Assembly: GCA_902363625.1 (NCBI GenBank)
Contig: CABJAS010000005.1
Span: 1-64,000 of the forward strand
Reading direction: 5' to 3'
DNA length: 64,000 nucleotides
DNA from: Clostridiaceae bacterium
Lineage (GTDB): Bacteria > Bacillota_I > Bacilli_A > Erysipelotrichales > Coprobacillaceae
Shown: positions 32,897-41,680 of the stretch, piece after piece
How positions within the stretch are numbered: position 1 is the first letter of the stretch
How the letters are laid out: the number at the start of each line of letters is the position of its first letter
Program-made: the position numbers and the translations under genes
Notes under the pieces: generated by a model
Told to the model about the DNA's origin: nothing
The model's database searches: none
The model's input: only the letters and a program-made list of their open reading frames with translations

Positions 32897-33550
32897 ATGG
32901 ATAAAAAAATGCCGAAAATATCAAAAGCCACCATGTCAAGATATCCTATTTATCTAAAAGCACTGCGTAAAATGCAGCATGAAGGAAAAGAAGTCTTTTT
33001 ATCAAGTGAACTTTATGAAGCTACGGGGATTCAAGATACAACAATCCGACGTGATTTTACGTACCTCTCTAAAACAGAGAATTTAGGGCGCCGAGGAAAA
33101 GGGTATGATGTCAAGCATTTGATTGATATCTTTAACGAAGTGTTAGGATTAGGATTACATGAACCTATTATCTTAATAGGGGTTGGAAATTTAGGAAGTG
33201 CCATTTTAAAGTACAATCGTTGGCAGTACACCGTGGGACAAATCGTATGTGCCTTTGATTTAGATCCAAATAAAATGGGAGAAAGATTCGGAGTTAAACT
33301 TTATAATATTGATGATTTGGAAGGAAATTTCCCTAAAGGATGCAAAATTGCAATCTTAGCTATTTCTCAGAACGTACAGGAAACAGTAAATCGCTTAATG
33401 GATTTGGGTATTAAGGGGATCGTTGATTTCACCCATACACATTTTACTGTGCGTCCCGGTGTTGAGGTGCAGACAGTAGATGTTGTTGTCGCCATTCAGG
33501 AATTAGCAATCAAAATGCATCTAAATGATGATGCAGAAGAGGAAATATAA
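32897..33550 (+). CDS. rex: Rex, redox-sensing transcriptional repressor
   Basis: 217 residues. Winged helix at 1-80 (SKATMSRYPIYLKALRKMQ, then TGIQDTTIRRDFTYL). NAD(H)-binding Rossmann domain with GVGNLGSAILKY near 92-103 and AFDLDPNKMGERFG. High NADH releases it from fermentation genes. ATG 32897 follows AAAGGATGA; a TTG at 32894 is adjacent. The tsaD-rex order is common in Firmicutes. Confidence 0.96.
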   Translation: MDKKMPKISKATMSRYPIYLKALRKMQHEGKEVFLSSELYEATGIQDTTIRRDFTYLSKTENLGRRGKGYDVKHLIDIFNEVLGLGLHEPIILIGVGNLGSAILKYNRWQYTVGQIVCAFDLDPNKMGERFGVKLYNIDDLEGNFPKGCKIAILAISQNVQETVNRLMDLGIKGIVDFTHTHFTVRPGVEVQTVDVVVAIQELAIKMHLNDDAEEEI

Positions 33551-33559
33551 ATAAGAATG

Positions 33560-33600
33560 AGGCTTTGCTAGTGTATAAGGCACTTAAAGAAGCCTTTTTT
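33560..33600 (+). terminator. Terminator of the tsa-rex transcript
   Basis: AGGCTT (33560-33565) pairs with AAGCCT (33590-33595) and an inner AGTG/CACT stem strengthens it; six T follow. Confidence 0.7.
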
Positions 33601-33670
33601 ATTTATTATTATTTTAAGAAATAAGGATTCGATTATCTCTTTAATCTGTTTTAAATTTTCTTTAATTTGT

Positions 33671-33686
33671 TTGTAAACGCTTGCAA
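33671..33686 (+). promoter_or_regulatory. cre site (CcpA operator) at the ABC cluster promoter
   Basis: TTGTAAACGCTTGCAA fits the consensus WTGNAANCGNWNNCW at every defined position. It overlaps the -35 box TTGCAA of the promoter 33681-33709, which would give catabolite repression by CcpA, encoded at 62058. Confidence 0.8.
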
Positions 33687-33709
33687 AAAAAGAAAGATAT
33701 TGTCATAAT
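33681..33709 (+). promoter_or_regulatory. Promoter of the ABC membrane cluster
   Basis: TTGCAA (33681-33686), 17 bases, CATAAT (33704-33709). The -35 box is the right end of the cre site. Confidence 0.65.
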
Positions 33710-33758
33710 TTTAATGGAGAAGCTTTATTAAAATGTAGCGAAGAGATGAGGGAGAAAG

Positions 33759-34583
33759 TTGAAAGAGTTGAAATATAATTTACAGGTCTTATTTAAACGT
33801 AAAGAGTTATATCTAAGTACTATTATATTATTTTTAATTTCGGGAATTCAAATTTATTTGGTAATTCAAAGAAATTTACAACTGACTTATAACTCTAACA
33901 ATATAATTGAGAATACAAAGACAGCAGAATATTTATATATTCTATACAATAACGATATACTATTAAATTCTCTTGTTATTTTAGCCTTTCCCATTTTGGT
34001 ATCAACCATCTTTAGTGATTCTTTTTGGGTTGAAAAGCACAATAATATCTCAGTTTTTCTTTGTCCAAGACTAAATTACAAAAAGAATGTTTATAGTCAA
34101 ATGTTTATAACTTTCTTTGTTAGTTTTTTATTGGTATTTTTATCATTAATGGTAAACTATCTGGTTTTACGATATATTTTTGGGAGTGGAAACTTCGGGG
34201 ATCAGCAAGCGAGCTTACCATTTTTATTGAAGAGTATTCCGGGATTCTTTTTAGATTCTATACGTTTGCAAAATCCCGCGTTGTTTACTGTTCTATGTAT
34301 TACCCATGTTTCCGTATTATGTGGCTTAATTTCTTTATTGTGTTATTCGATTTCTTTTTTTATCAAAAATAAAATTATATTATTTGCGCAAAGCATCATC
34401 TTTATTATCTTTATGGAAATTATTTGTACAGTCCTTAATATTGGGTCATTATCAATTATTAAACAAATGCAAGTAATGTCTGTTTATTCTATGATACATG
34501 TTGTTATTTTATATTTGTTTTTGCTTGCAGTAAGTATTATAAGTATCCAATATTCTCTATCTAAAAGGAGATATTTATTATGA
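33759..34583 (+). CDS. ABC-2-type membrane protein 1 of the cre-controlled cluster
   Basis: 274 residues from a TTG at 33759 after GAGGGAG; no ATG or GTG alternative fits. About six membrane helices, with one large outer loop at 30-60 and FSDSFWVEKHNNISVFLCPR after the second helix, a cytosolic motif seen in ABC-2 permeases. I see no closer family. It overlaps the next gene by four bases. Codon use is rich in ATA, TTA and AAT compared with the tsa genes upstream, suggesting a laterally gained cluster. Confidence 0.75.
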   Translation: MKELKYNLQVLFKRKELYLSTIILFLISGIQIYLVIQRNLQLTYNSNNIIENTKTAEYLYILYNNDILLNSLVILAFPILVSTIFSDSFWVEKHNNISVFLCPRLNYKKNVYSQMFITFFVSFLLVFLSLMVNYLVLRYIFGSGNFGDQQASLPFLLKSIPGFFLDSIRLQNPALFTVLCITHVSVLCGLISLLCYSISFFIKNKIILFAQSIIFIIFMEIICTVLNIGSLSIIKQMQVMSVYSMIHVVILYLFLLAVSIISIQYSLSKRRYLL

Positions 34584-35257
34584 GATTACTTATAAAAAAT
34601 ACAACTTTATGGATTAGTTTTGCTTTAATGTTTTGTATTGGAATTGCTTGGGCTTACAGTACTAAAAATAATTTTTCTGAATCTTACTTAGCTGTTTTTA
34701 GTACAGCTCCTATTTATTATAGTGTTATTATTTTATGCTTTTTTGGGCATTACATAATACATACTGCTTTTACCAGGGTAGAAATTCTTGTAAGAAGTAA
34801 AAGCATATACAGATTAGCAATAAAAATTATACTGACAGAAATTCTATTTTTAATGATGCTGTTATTTGCTTTGGATCTGGGTTTAATAGTTTCAAACTTT
34901 GAATCTTTTATTATAGAATTACGGGGTCTGTTGCTGTTAGAGTTAAATATAATATTAATCATGAGCATGTATTATTCAATTGTTCGCTGTTGTGATATTC
35001 TTGTAAAGAATAGGGCGCTTATCGTATGCTTATTTCTAACGCTTATATTTATTGCAGACTTTTTAGCAGAACATTTTTCTTTTTTTAATGGCAGCATTAT
35101 CGCATTATTCATGAATAAGCTTTTACTACTTCCTTTTAACTTTACTAATTATTGGATTGTTTTTTTGATCTTATTTATCCTAACAACAATAATTAATGGA
35201 ATATTTATTATCTTTTCTGTGAAAGGTGGATATTACCTTGAAAGAAAGAAAAATTAG
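34580..35257 (+). CDS. Membrane protein 2 of the cre-controlled ABC cluster
   Basis: 225 residues, about six predicted helices, no recognised domain. ATGA overlap with the preceding gene and a 20-base overlap with the next one indicate tight coupling. The loop ALDLGLIVSNFESFIIELRG and the motif FTRVEILVRSKSIYRLAIKI resemble the amphipathic coupling helix of ABC-2 permeases, where it would contact the ATPase. Confidence 0.72.
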   Translation: MRLLIKNTTLWISFALMFCIGIAWAYSTKNNFSESYLAVFSTAPIYYSVIILCFFGHYIIHTAFTRVEILVRSKSIYRLAIKIILTEILFLMMLLFALDLGLIVSNFESFIIELRGLLLLELNIILIMSMYYSIVRCCDILVKNRALIVCLFLTLIFIADFLAEHFSFFNGSIIALFMNKLLLLPFNFTNYWIVFLILFILTTIINGIFIIFSVKGGYYLERKKN

Positions 35258-35879
35258 TAATCAACTCTTAATATTATTAATTTTATCAATAGGATTTGGT
35301 TTATTTAAAAATGCATATTTAGATATAATGTCAGATAGTTTCACAAGTGACCTTTTATTACTGCAAGGAAATTATAGTATGGAAATGTTGTTGTTTTGGC
35401 TTTTACCTATTGTAACGGTAAGTTTTTTGGTAGGTAAATCTGCTCATATAAGGATTTATCATTTTAATGTACGTTACCATAATCGAAAGCGATATTTAAC
35501 ACACTGTCTGTTTATGTTGGTTTTGGAAACTGTACTTTATACTACTCTGTGTGTATTTTTACAGCTTTTAGTTATTATTCTATTAAGACAACGGTTCTTG
35601 TCTTTAAATATTATGATTATTAGTCAATTTTTGCTTGATATTATCATAATAAATTCATTGATTTTATTGTTTGATTTAGTTCGAAAAGAATTTATTTATA
35701 TTTTTGTAACTATTCACAGCTTTCTTATTATTCAGCTTTTAACTTTATTAAATCCTATTTTTCCTTTGGTTCGTTTAATAGCACAGGGAAGCGACATCTT
35801 AATGTTTATAGAATTGGTTTTTATTACGTTACTTATGTATATAATTTATCTTAAAAAAGATATTTACTTAGAGGAGTGA
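35238..35879 (+). CDS. Membrane protein 3 of the cre-controlled ABC cluster
   Basis: 213 residues from a TTG at 35238. AAAGGTGG (35222-35229) sits eight bases upstream; the in-frame GTG at 35226 lies inside that site. About six helices; the segment FNVRYHNRKRYLTHC mirrors the VRSKSIYRLAIK segment of the previous protein. Three distinct permease-like proteins for one ATPase is unusual. Confidence 0.72.
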   Translation: MKERKISNQLLILLILSIGFGLFKNAYLDIMSDSFTSDLLLLQGNYSMEMLLFWLLPIVTVSFLVGKSAHIRIYHFNVRYHNRKRYLTHCLFMLVLETVLYTTLCVFLQLLVIILLRQRFLSLNIMIISQFLLDIIIINSLILLFDLVRKEFIYIFVTIHSFLIIQLLTLLNPIFPLVRLIAQGSDILMFIELVFITLLMYIIYLKKDIYLEE

Positions 35880-35883
35880 TTCT

Positions 35884-36525
35884 ATGATTTTAGAAATAAA
35901 AGATTACTGTAAAACACTTAATAAAAATAAAATTTTGGAAGATATCAATTTAAAATTAGAAAGTGGTAATATTTATGGGTTTTATGGACGTAATGGTTCA
36001 GGTAAAACCATGTTATTCAGAGCGATTACTACACAGATTTATCCTACTAGCGGAGATATAAGAATTGATAATAGATCGATTATTAATGAAGGCTATGATT
36101 TAAGCTTGTTAGGGGTGTTAATTGAGAATCCAGGCTTTTTCCCCTATTTATCTGGGTACGAGAATTTAAAATTGCTTTATACGATTAATAATAAAAACAA
36201 TAAGCAAGTGATTATGGAAGCGTTGAAAAAAGTTGGTCTTGAAAATGTGGCAAATAAACCATATAGGACATATTCTTTAGGTATGAAGCAAAGATTAGGA
36301 ATCGCCCAGGCTATTATGGAAAATCAGCAGATTATCATTTTGGATGAACCAACAAACGGATTGGATGAAGCAGGTATAATAGAATTAAGAGAGTGGATTA
36401 AAGACGAAAAGAAAAAAGATAAGATCATCTTAATAGCAAGCCATAGCAAGGAAGATTTACGTATTCTATGTGATGTTATTTATGGCATGGAGGATGGACA
36501 TTTGACTGGAGTAATCCAACTATGA
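35884..36525 (+). CDS. ABC ATPase of the cre-controlled cluster
   Basis: 213 residues, compact. Walker A GRNGSGKTM near 37 (Met replaces the usual Thr/Ser after the Ser/Thr position), signature YSLGMKQRLG near 133, Walker B IIILDEPTNGLDE near 153 and H-loop ASHSKEDLR. Resembles bacteriocin immunity/self-protection ATPases. Start after GGAGTG. It overlaps the last gene of the cluster by four bases. Confidence 0.9.
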   Translation: MILEIKDYCKTLNKNKILEDINLKLESGNIYGFYGRNGSGKTMLFRAITTQIYPTSGDIRIDNRSIINEGYDLSLLGVLIENPGFFPYLSGYENLKLLYTINNKNNKQVIMEALKKVGLENVANKPYRTYSLGMKQRLGIAQAIMENQQIIILDEPTNGLDEAGIIELREWIKDEKKKDKIILIASHSKEDLRILCDVIYGMEDGHLTGVIQL

Positions 36526-37157
36526 TGAAACTATTACGAGGGATAAGTATACTAGCAATTCTTTCCTGTTTTACTTTAGCAATATATGGTCGTCAGCAAT
36601 TTAATCACATTCGTTATAGTGATTATTTAGAGAACAGTCTGTATTTGCAGAATTTAAATATTAATCCAGATCCTGAATCTTTCATTAAAGAACAGAATAT
36701 AGAAAAGATAGAAGATCTTATAAATCAATCAGATTATGTTTTTAAAGTGAAAGTAACAGAGGATATTTTATTTAAAGATGCAACTATTATTAATTACTGT
36801 GATGTTCTGGAGATAATCAAAACCGTAGATAACTTAGAAAAAGAACATATTGGTATTTATCAAAGTGTTATTCATTGGACTAATTACGGTACGGATTTTA
36901 TCAGCAAGCAACCACCGTTAAAGATCGGAATAGAATATTATGTTTTTTTAAATAAAACAATTCAAGGTGTAAAAGATACTTTTTATTTTTCTAGTTTAGA
37001 ATATGGATGGTTTAGATCGGACAGTACTTTTAATTATTTAGATAATTATGATAATGATTATAATATAGGCATGATTTGTGAATATGATGGTGTCAACTTT
37101 ACTGAAAATGAAAAACTAAAATATAAGAATTTGTATTTTGATTTAAAAAAGTATTGA
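36522..37157 (+). CDS. Secreted or lipid-anchored protein ending the ABC cluster
   Basis: 211 residues. Residues 1-25 form a signal sequence (MMKLLRGISILAILSCFTLA); ILSC could be a weak lipobox, otherwise it is an uncleaved anchor. The body reads LINQSDYVFKVKVTED, INYCDVLEIIKTVDNLEKEH and LKIGIEYYVFLNKT, an order seen in secreted Gram-positive domains that begin with SD-x-V-x-G-x-V and end with GEKYLLFL. Function unknown. ATGA overlap with the ATPase; an accessory outside partner for the transporter is likely. Confidence 0.7.
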   Translation: MMKLLRGISILAILSCFTLAIYGRQQFNHIRYSDYLENSLYLQNLNINPDPESFIKEQNIEKIEDLINQSDYVFKVKVTEDILFKDATIINYCDVLEIIKTVDNLEKEHIGIYQSVIHWTNYGTDFISKQPPLKIGIEYYVFLNKTIQGVKDTFYFSSLEYGWFRSDSTFNYLDNYDNDYNIGMICEYDGVNFTENEKLKYKNLYFDLKKY

Positions 37158-37176
37158 TAAATATTTAGGAAGATGG

Positions 37177-37406
37177 TAATAATATAGGTACAAGTAATGA
37201 TTTGAGAGCATACATCGCCTATTAAGCGAGTTTTGGATGGTGAAAGCAAAACACTTAGATGCTATGTAACACTCAATGAACTAGATAGGAGAAATGTGAG
37301 TAGACTATCTCGCTTAGCGGCGTTAAAGCTTAGAGAGCATCTTTTTTAAAGATGAAGTAAGGATGGTACCGCGCTTAGTCGTTCCTTTTTAGGAGCGGCT
37401 TTTTTA
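37177..37406 (+). promoter_or_regulatory. T-box leader of asnS (Asn)
   Basis: The T-box GGATGGTACCGCG is at 37361-37373, followed by a terminator ending in TTTTTTA (37406). In stem I, GAGCAT (5' side) pairs with ATGCT and TTGAG with CTCAA, leaving AAC at 37268-37270 in the specifier bulge, followed by A. AAC is an Asn codon, fitting the gene downstream. Confidence 0.93.
37376..37406 (+). terminator. asnS T-box terminator
   Basis: AGTCGTTCC and GGAGCGGCT arms followed by a T tract; competes with the antiterminator formed by the T-box sequence. Confidence 0.85.
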
Positions 37407-37429
37407 TTTACAAAAGGAGGAAAGAAACC

Positions 37430-38815
37430 ATGTTTGAGTTTGAAACAATCAGAGAGTTATATGAAATGGTCATTTCAGGAAATATCGTAGAAAGTGAATC
37501 ATTGGAATACGTCGAAATCGAAGGATGGGTACGTACAAATCGTGATAATGGAAAAGTAGGATTTATTGCATTAAATGATGGAACATATTTTAAAAATGCA
37601 CAAATTGTGTATTTACTAGAAAGTTTGAAAAACTTTGATGAAATCAAAAAAGTAAAAACCGGAGCAGCTTTAAAAATCTTAGGAAAATTTAAGCTGACAC
37701 CGGACGCAAAACAACCATTCGAAATCGAAGCTACTGAAATCACGATCGAAGGAGATTGTGACGAAGATTATCCGCTGCAAAAGAAACGCCATAGTATGGA
37801 GTATTTAAGAGAGATACCACATTTAAGACCTCGTACTAATACTTTTATGGCAGTATTTAGAATCCGCTCATTACTTGCAATGGCAATCCATGAATTTTTC
37901 CAAGATCAGGGATTTGTCTATATCCACGCTCCAATCATTACCGGAAACGATGCTGAAGGAGCAGGAGAAACTTTCACCGTTACAACTCGAAATGATGGCA
38001 ACTATGAAGAAGATTTCTTTGGAAAGAAAGCCTCTTTAACAGTTTCAGGACAATTACATGTAGAATCCTTTGCCTTAGCGTTTAGAGATGTTTATACATT
38101 CGGACCAACTTTCAGAGCAGAAATCTCTAACACCAGCCGCCATGCAAGTGAATTCTGGATGATTGAACCGGAAATTGCTTTTGCCGATTTGGATGATGAT
38201 ATGAACCTTATTGAAGATATGGTAAAATACTGTATTCAATATGTATTAGACAACGGAGCGGCAGAAATGGAATTCTTAAACCAATTTGTTGATAAGACCT
38301 TATTGGATCGTTTAACTCACGTCTTAAACTCTGAATTTAAACGTTTAAGCTATAGTGATGCTGTCGATATTTTAATTAAATCAGGGAAGAAATTTGAATA
38401 TCCGGTTGAATGGGGAATTGATCTTGCCAGTGAGCATGAAGTTTATTTATGCAGTGAAGTGGTGAAAGGACCAGTATTCTTAAAAGATTACCCTAAAGAT
38501 ATCAAAGCTTTCTATATGCGTGTCAACGATGATGAAAAGACAGTGGCAGCAGCGGACTTATTAGTTCCGGGAATCGGAGAATTAGTTGGTGGAAGCCAAA
38601 GAGAAGAACGCTATGATGTTTTAGCGGCACGTATGGATGAAATGGGTGTTGATCAGGAATCATTACAATGGTATATGGATCTAAGAAGATACGGTGGTGT
38701 TAAGCATGCCGGATTCGGATTGGGATTTGAACGTTTAGTCATGTATATTACAGGTGTTCAAAACATTCGTGATGTACTTCCTTACCCACGTACACCAAGA
38801 AACTTAAAATTCTAA
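37430..38815 (+). CDS. asnS: Asparaginyl-tRNA synthetase
   Basis: 461 residues, full length class IIb enzyme. N-terminal OB domain (about 20-110, [20 protein letters not shown]), motif 2 [20 protein letters not shown] near 221-240 and motif 3 [16 protein letters not shown] near 425. Charges tRNA-Asn. ATG 37430 after AAAGGAGG. Regulated by the upstream Asn T-box. Confidence 0.98.
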   Translation: MFEFETIRELYEMVISGNIVESESLEYVEIEGWVRTNRDNGKVGFIALNDGTYFKNAQIVYLLESLKNFDEIKKVKTGAALKILGKFKLTPDAKQPFEIEATEITIEGDCDEDYPLQKKRHSMEYLREIPHLRPRTNTFMAVFRIRSLLAMAIHEFFQDQGFVYIHAPIITGNDAEGAGETFTVTTRNDGNYEEDFFGKKASLTVSGQLHVESFALAFRDVYTFGPTFRAEISNTSRHASEFWMIEPEIAFADLDDDMNLIEDMVKYCIQYVLDNGAAEMEFLNQFVDKTLLDRLTHVLNSEFKRLSYSDAVDILIKSGKKFEYPVEWGIDLASEHEVYLCSEVVKGPVFLKDYPKDIKAFYMRVNDDEKTVAAADLLVPGIGELVGGSQREERYDVLAARMDEMGVDQESLQWYMDLRRYGGVKHAGFGLGFERLVMYITGVQNIRDVLPYPRTPRNLKF

Positions 38816-38838
38816 GCGGTCATTGACCGCTTTTTTTA
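38814..38838 (+). terminator. asnS terminator
   Basis: AAGCGGTC and GACCGCTT around an ATT loop with seven T; overlaps the asnS stop codon. Confidence 0.9.
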
Positions 38839-38851
38839 AAAGGAGAAGAGG

Positions 38852-39532
38852 ATGAAGATTGGAATTATAACCGCTTTGACAATAGAAGCGGCAGACTATA
38901 TTAAACACTTTAGCTTAGTTGAACAAAGTGATAACCATGGATTAAAAACTTATTATGGACACTATAAAAAATATGATATTTATCTTACGATCACCAGCTG
39001 TGGAAAAGTCAATGCAGCTTACTGTACGAAACATATGATTGATGCAATTCAGCCGGATTGTCTCTTTCACAGCGGCATTGCGGGTGGAATCGGAAGTGAC
39101 ATTCACCCACTCGATCTTGTTGTGGCAAAAGAGGTAACGTATCATGATGTCGATCCACAGCAAATGATTGAATTTCCACCTTGTTTAAGCGCCTTTCAAT
39201 GCGATTTGGGATTAATTGATATAACTCTAAAACATATGGAAATAATGAAAATTCCTGCTAAGGTTGGTCGTATCATAAGTGGAGATAGTTTTATTGCAGA
39301 TGAAGCAAAAGCAAAGCTTTTAGCGAAAACCTATCAAGCAGAAATGGTTGACATGGAAAGTGCTGCGATCGGACAGGTATGTCAGTTGGAGAATGTTCCA
39401 TTATTGATTATTCGTTGTGCCAGTGACGAAGCGGGAAATGAAGCCGTTGATACTTATGAAGAAAACGAAGAAAAAGCATCATCACAGGCAGCACAAGTTA
39501 TTTTATCGTTATTAGAAAATGAACTTATATAA
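38852..39532 (+). CDS. mtnN: 5'-Methylthioadenosine/S-adenosylhomocysteine nucleosidase
   Basis: 226 residues. MKIGIITALTIEAADYIKHF start (MTAN acid residue Glu12), HSGIAGGIG near 74, SGDSFIAD near 148 and EMVDMESAAIGQVC with the purine/ribose-binding glutamates near 172-175; catalytic Asp in RCASDEAGNEA near 198. It cleaves MTA and SAH to adenine and a thio-sugar. AAAGGAGAAGAGG precedes the start. It stands alone with a terminator after it. Confidence 0.94.
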   Translation: MKIGIITALTIEAADYIKHFSLVEQSDNHGLKTYYGHYKKYDIYLTITSCGKVNAAYCTKHMIDAIQPDCLFHSGIAGGIGSDIHPLDLVVAKEVTYHDVDPQQMIEFPPCLSAFQCDLGLIDITLKHMEIMKIPAKVGRIISGDSFIADEAKAKLLAKTYQAEMVDMESAAIGQVCQLENVPLLIIRCASDEAGNEAVDTYEENEEKASSQAAQVILSLLENELI

Positions 39533-39538
39533 ACGGTT

Positions 39539-39561
39539 AAGCACAGCAATGTGCTTTTTCT
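39539..39561 (+). terminator. mtnN terminator
   Basis: AAGCACA (39539-39545) pairs with TGTGCTT (39550-39556) followed by TTTC. Confidence 0.75.
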
Positions 39562-39656
39562 TTAATAGTGAAAAGAATGATAAAACATAAATAACTGGCA
39601 GTCCGCACTAAAATGCGCTAGAATTTAAATAGATTTAATATAAAGGAGAGCGAATC

Positions 39657-41261
39657 ATGAAAACAATTTATATCAATGGTGACGTTTACACTGTTACTCA
39701 GGGATTCTGTGAAGCCTTTGTGGTACAGGATAATCAATTCATTTATGCAGGTACGAATGAAGAAGCGCTGCGACATGCAGATGAGGCTTCAGCAGTAATT
39801 GATCTGGAAAATAAATTTGTCACGGCAGGATTTAATGACAGTCATATGCATGTCTTAAATTTTGGCTATACATTGAATATGGCAAACTTAGCTACTGCCA
39901 CAACATCTCTTAATGATGTATTAGAATGCTTAAAAACATATATTCAAAAGAATCATATTCCAGAGGGCAGCTGGGTAAAAGGAAGGGGCTGGAATCATGA
40001 CTTCTTTAATGATGTTCATTGTTTCCCAACACGCTATGATCTTGATTTAGTATCTACTCAACATCCGATCTTAATTACCCGTGCCTGTGGTCATGTGTTG
40101 GTATGCAATTCAAAAGCGATTGAACTTTTAGGATTAACACCGGATATGGAATCAGTAGTAGGCGGAGAATTTGAAGTCGTTGATAATGAATTAAATGGAG
40201 TGTTTAAAGAAAATGCCTTAAACCTTATTTATAGTAAAGTCCCTCAGCCTACTGTAGATGAAATAAAAACAATGCTTGTTAAAGCGTTTCATGAATTAAA
40301 CACATATGGCATTACATCAGCACAGTCAGATGATTTAGTGGTATTTGAAAACTATAAAGATATTTTGCAGGCATTTAAAGAATTAGATCAAGAAAATAAG
40401 ATGACGATAAAACTTTATGAACAATCACATTTTACTAAGCTAGATACATTAAAAGAATTTTTAAATGATGGCTATAATACCGGTAAAGGAACGGAATACT
40501 TTAAAATTGGTCCGTTAAAGCTAATGGCAGATGGTTCTTTAGGTGCAAGAACTGCTTTAATGTCTGTCCCTTATGCCGATGATCCAACACGTACCGGTGT
40601 TCAGGTTTTTACTCAAGATGAATTGAATGAAATGGTAGATTATGCATCAAGTCATGGTATGCAGGTTGCTATTCATTCAATCGGAGACAAATCAGCCGAT
40701 ATGATTATCGAAGCTTATGAAAGAACATTAACCAAACATCCACGTACAGATCATCGTCATGGAATCGTTCACTGTCAAATCACTCGACCTGATATTTTAG
40801 ACAAATTTAAACAATTAGAACTACAGGCTTATATCCAATCTATTTTTTTAGATTACGATATTATGATTGTTGAAGACCGTGTCGGACATGAGCGCGCTCA
40901 AACAAGCTATGCATTCAAAACTCTATTTGATGTCAGTCACGCTTCAAACGGTTCAGACTGTCCTGTTGAATTGCCGGATGTTTTGAAAGGTATGCAATGT
41001 GCTGTCACACGCTGTTCTACTCACGGACAAGGACCTTATATTCCTAGTCAAGCCTTAAGCGTTGAAGAAGCCATTCAATCCTTCACGATTCATGGTGCTT
41101 ATGCTTCATTTGAAGAGAACTTAAAAGGATCCATTGAGGTTGGCAAAGCTGCTGATTTCGTTGTTTTAGAACAGTCTCCTTTTAAGACAGATAAGTTTAA
41201 AATCAAAGATATAAAAGTGTGTGCGACTTACTTGAATGGACGTTGCGTATACAAAAATTAA
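39657..41261 (+). CDS. Amidohydrolase, YtcJ-like
   Basis: 534 residues. Metal-dependent hydrolase of the amidohydrolase superfamily: GFNDSHMHVLNFG near 59-71, KGRGWNHDFF near 110, KLMADGSLGARTALM near 299-313, a VAIHSIGDKSADM metal-site segment near 341 and FEENLKGSIEVGKAADFVVL at the end. Members hydrolyse formamides, amides or esters with loose specificity. AAAGGAGAGC precedes ATG 39657. No operon partners; substrate cannot be stated. Confidence 0.9.
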   Translation: MKTIYINGDVYTVTQGFCEAFVVQDNQFIYAGTNEEALRHADEASAVIDLENKFVTAGFNDSHMHVLNFGYTLNMANLATATTSLNDVLECLKTYIQKNHIPEGSWVKGRGWNHDFFNDVHCFPTRYDLDLVSTQHPILITRACGHVLVCNSKAIELLGLTPDMESVVGGEFEVVDNELNGVFKENALNLIYSKVPQPTVDEIKTMLVKAFHELNTYGITSAQSDDLVVFENYKDILQAFKELDQENKMTIKLYEQSHFTKLDTLKEFLNDGYNTGKGTEYFKIGPLKLMADGSLGARTALMSVPYADDPTRTGVQVFTQDELNEMVDYASSHGMQVAIHSIGDKSADMIIEAYERTLTKHPRTDHRHGIVHCQITRPDILDKFKQLELQAYIQSIFLDYDIMIVEDRVGHERAQTSYAFKTLFDVSHASNGSDCPVELPDVLKGMQCAVTRCSTHGQGPYIPSQALSVEEAIQSFTIHGAYASFEENLKGSIEVGKAADFVVLEQSPFKTDKFKIKDIKVCATYLNGRCVYKN

Positions 41262-41285
41262 CTGAATTATTTCTAAAATATAACC

Positions 41286-41334
41286 AAAATAAGGAGTAAA
41301 TTGATTTCCGATCGTTTACTCTTTATTTTATTTG
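41286..41334 (+). terminator. Terminator of the amidohydrolase gene
   Basis: A 15-bp stem with one mismatch (41286-41300 with 41315-41329) followed by a T-rich run. Confidence 0.75.
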
Positions 41335-41385
41335 TTGACAATATTACACAAAACTTGATCTCATTTAATTGTTTTTGATTTTATC

Positions 41386-41447
41386 GTTGCACTTTTATCA
41401 AGTTTCTACAATAAGCTATAGATAAATTTTTATTAATAATATATAAT
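41386..41447 (+). promoter_or_regulatory. Conserved promoter/operator block of peptide-regulator cassette 1
   Basis: TATAAT (41442-41447) lies 17 bases after TAGATA, a poor -35 box. Upstream, GTTGCACTTT and then TTTCTACAATAAGCTATAGA are shared almost base for base with the block at 43002-43063 before cassette 2. Conservation of the region over the weak -35 box suggests an activator site. Confidence 0.7.
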
Positions 41448-41481
41448 CTAGTCGTAAAATTATTTTGAGGAGGAAAATGAT

Positions 41482-41679
41482 ATGAAGAAATTATTGAGAA
41501 ATCTAGCAGTTGTAGCTTTAGTATTGGGAGTATGCAGCTTTGATCCTATCCACGGTACTCCATGTGATCACCAACATGATGCTGAATGTGGATACAACGA
41601 AGTAACAGGAACTGGATGCACACATACGCATGATGAAGGTATTAAACCTTGCGATAATAACAATGGGCCACTAGGATAA
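41482..41679 (+). CDS. Secreted Cys/His-rich pre-peptide 1 of a peptide-regulator pair
   Basis: 65 residues. Residues 1-20 are a signal sequence (MKKLLRNLAVVALVLGVCSF), probably cleaved near Cys18-Pro22. The rest, about 45 residues, holds CDHQHDAECGYN and GCTHTHDEG, a CxHxHDxxCGY unit. That unit recurs in surface proteins of gut Firmicutes; here it stands as a free peptide. The tail ends NNNGPLG. TGAGGAGG sits before ATG 41482. One base separates its stop codon from the regulator start, so they are translationally coupled. It may be a pheromone or metal-binding signal for the regulator. Confidence 0.75.
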   Translation: MKKLLRNLAVVALVLGVCSFDPIHGTPCDHQHDAECGYNEVTGTGCTHTHDEGIKPCDNNNGPLG

Positions 41680-41680
41680 T

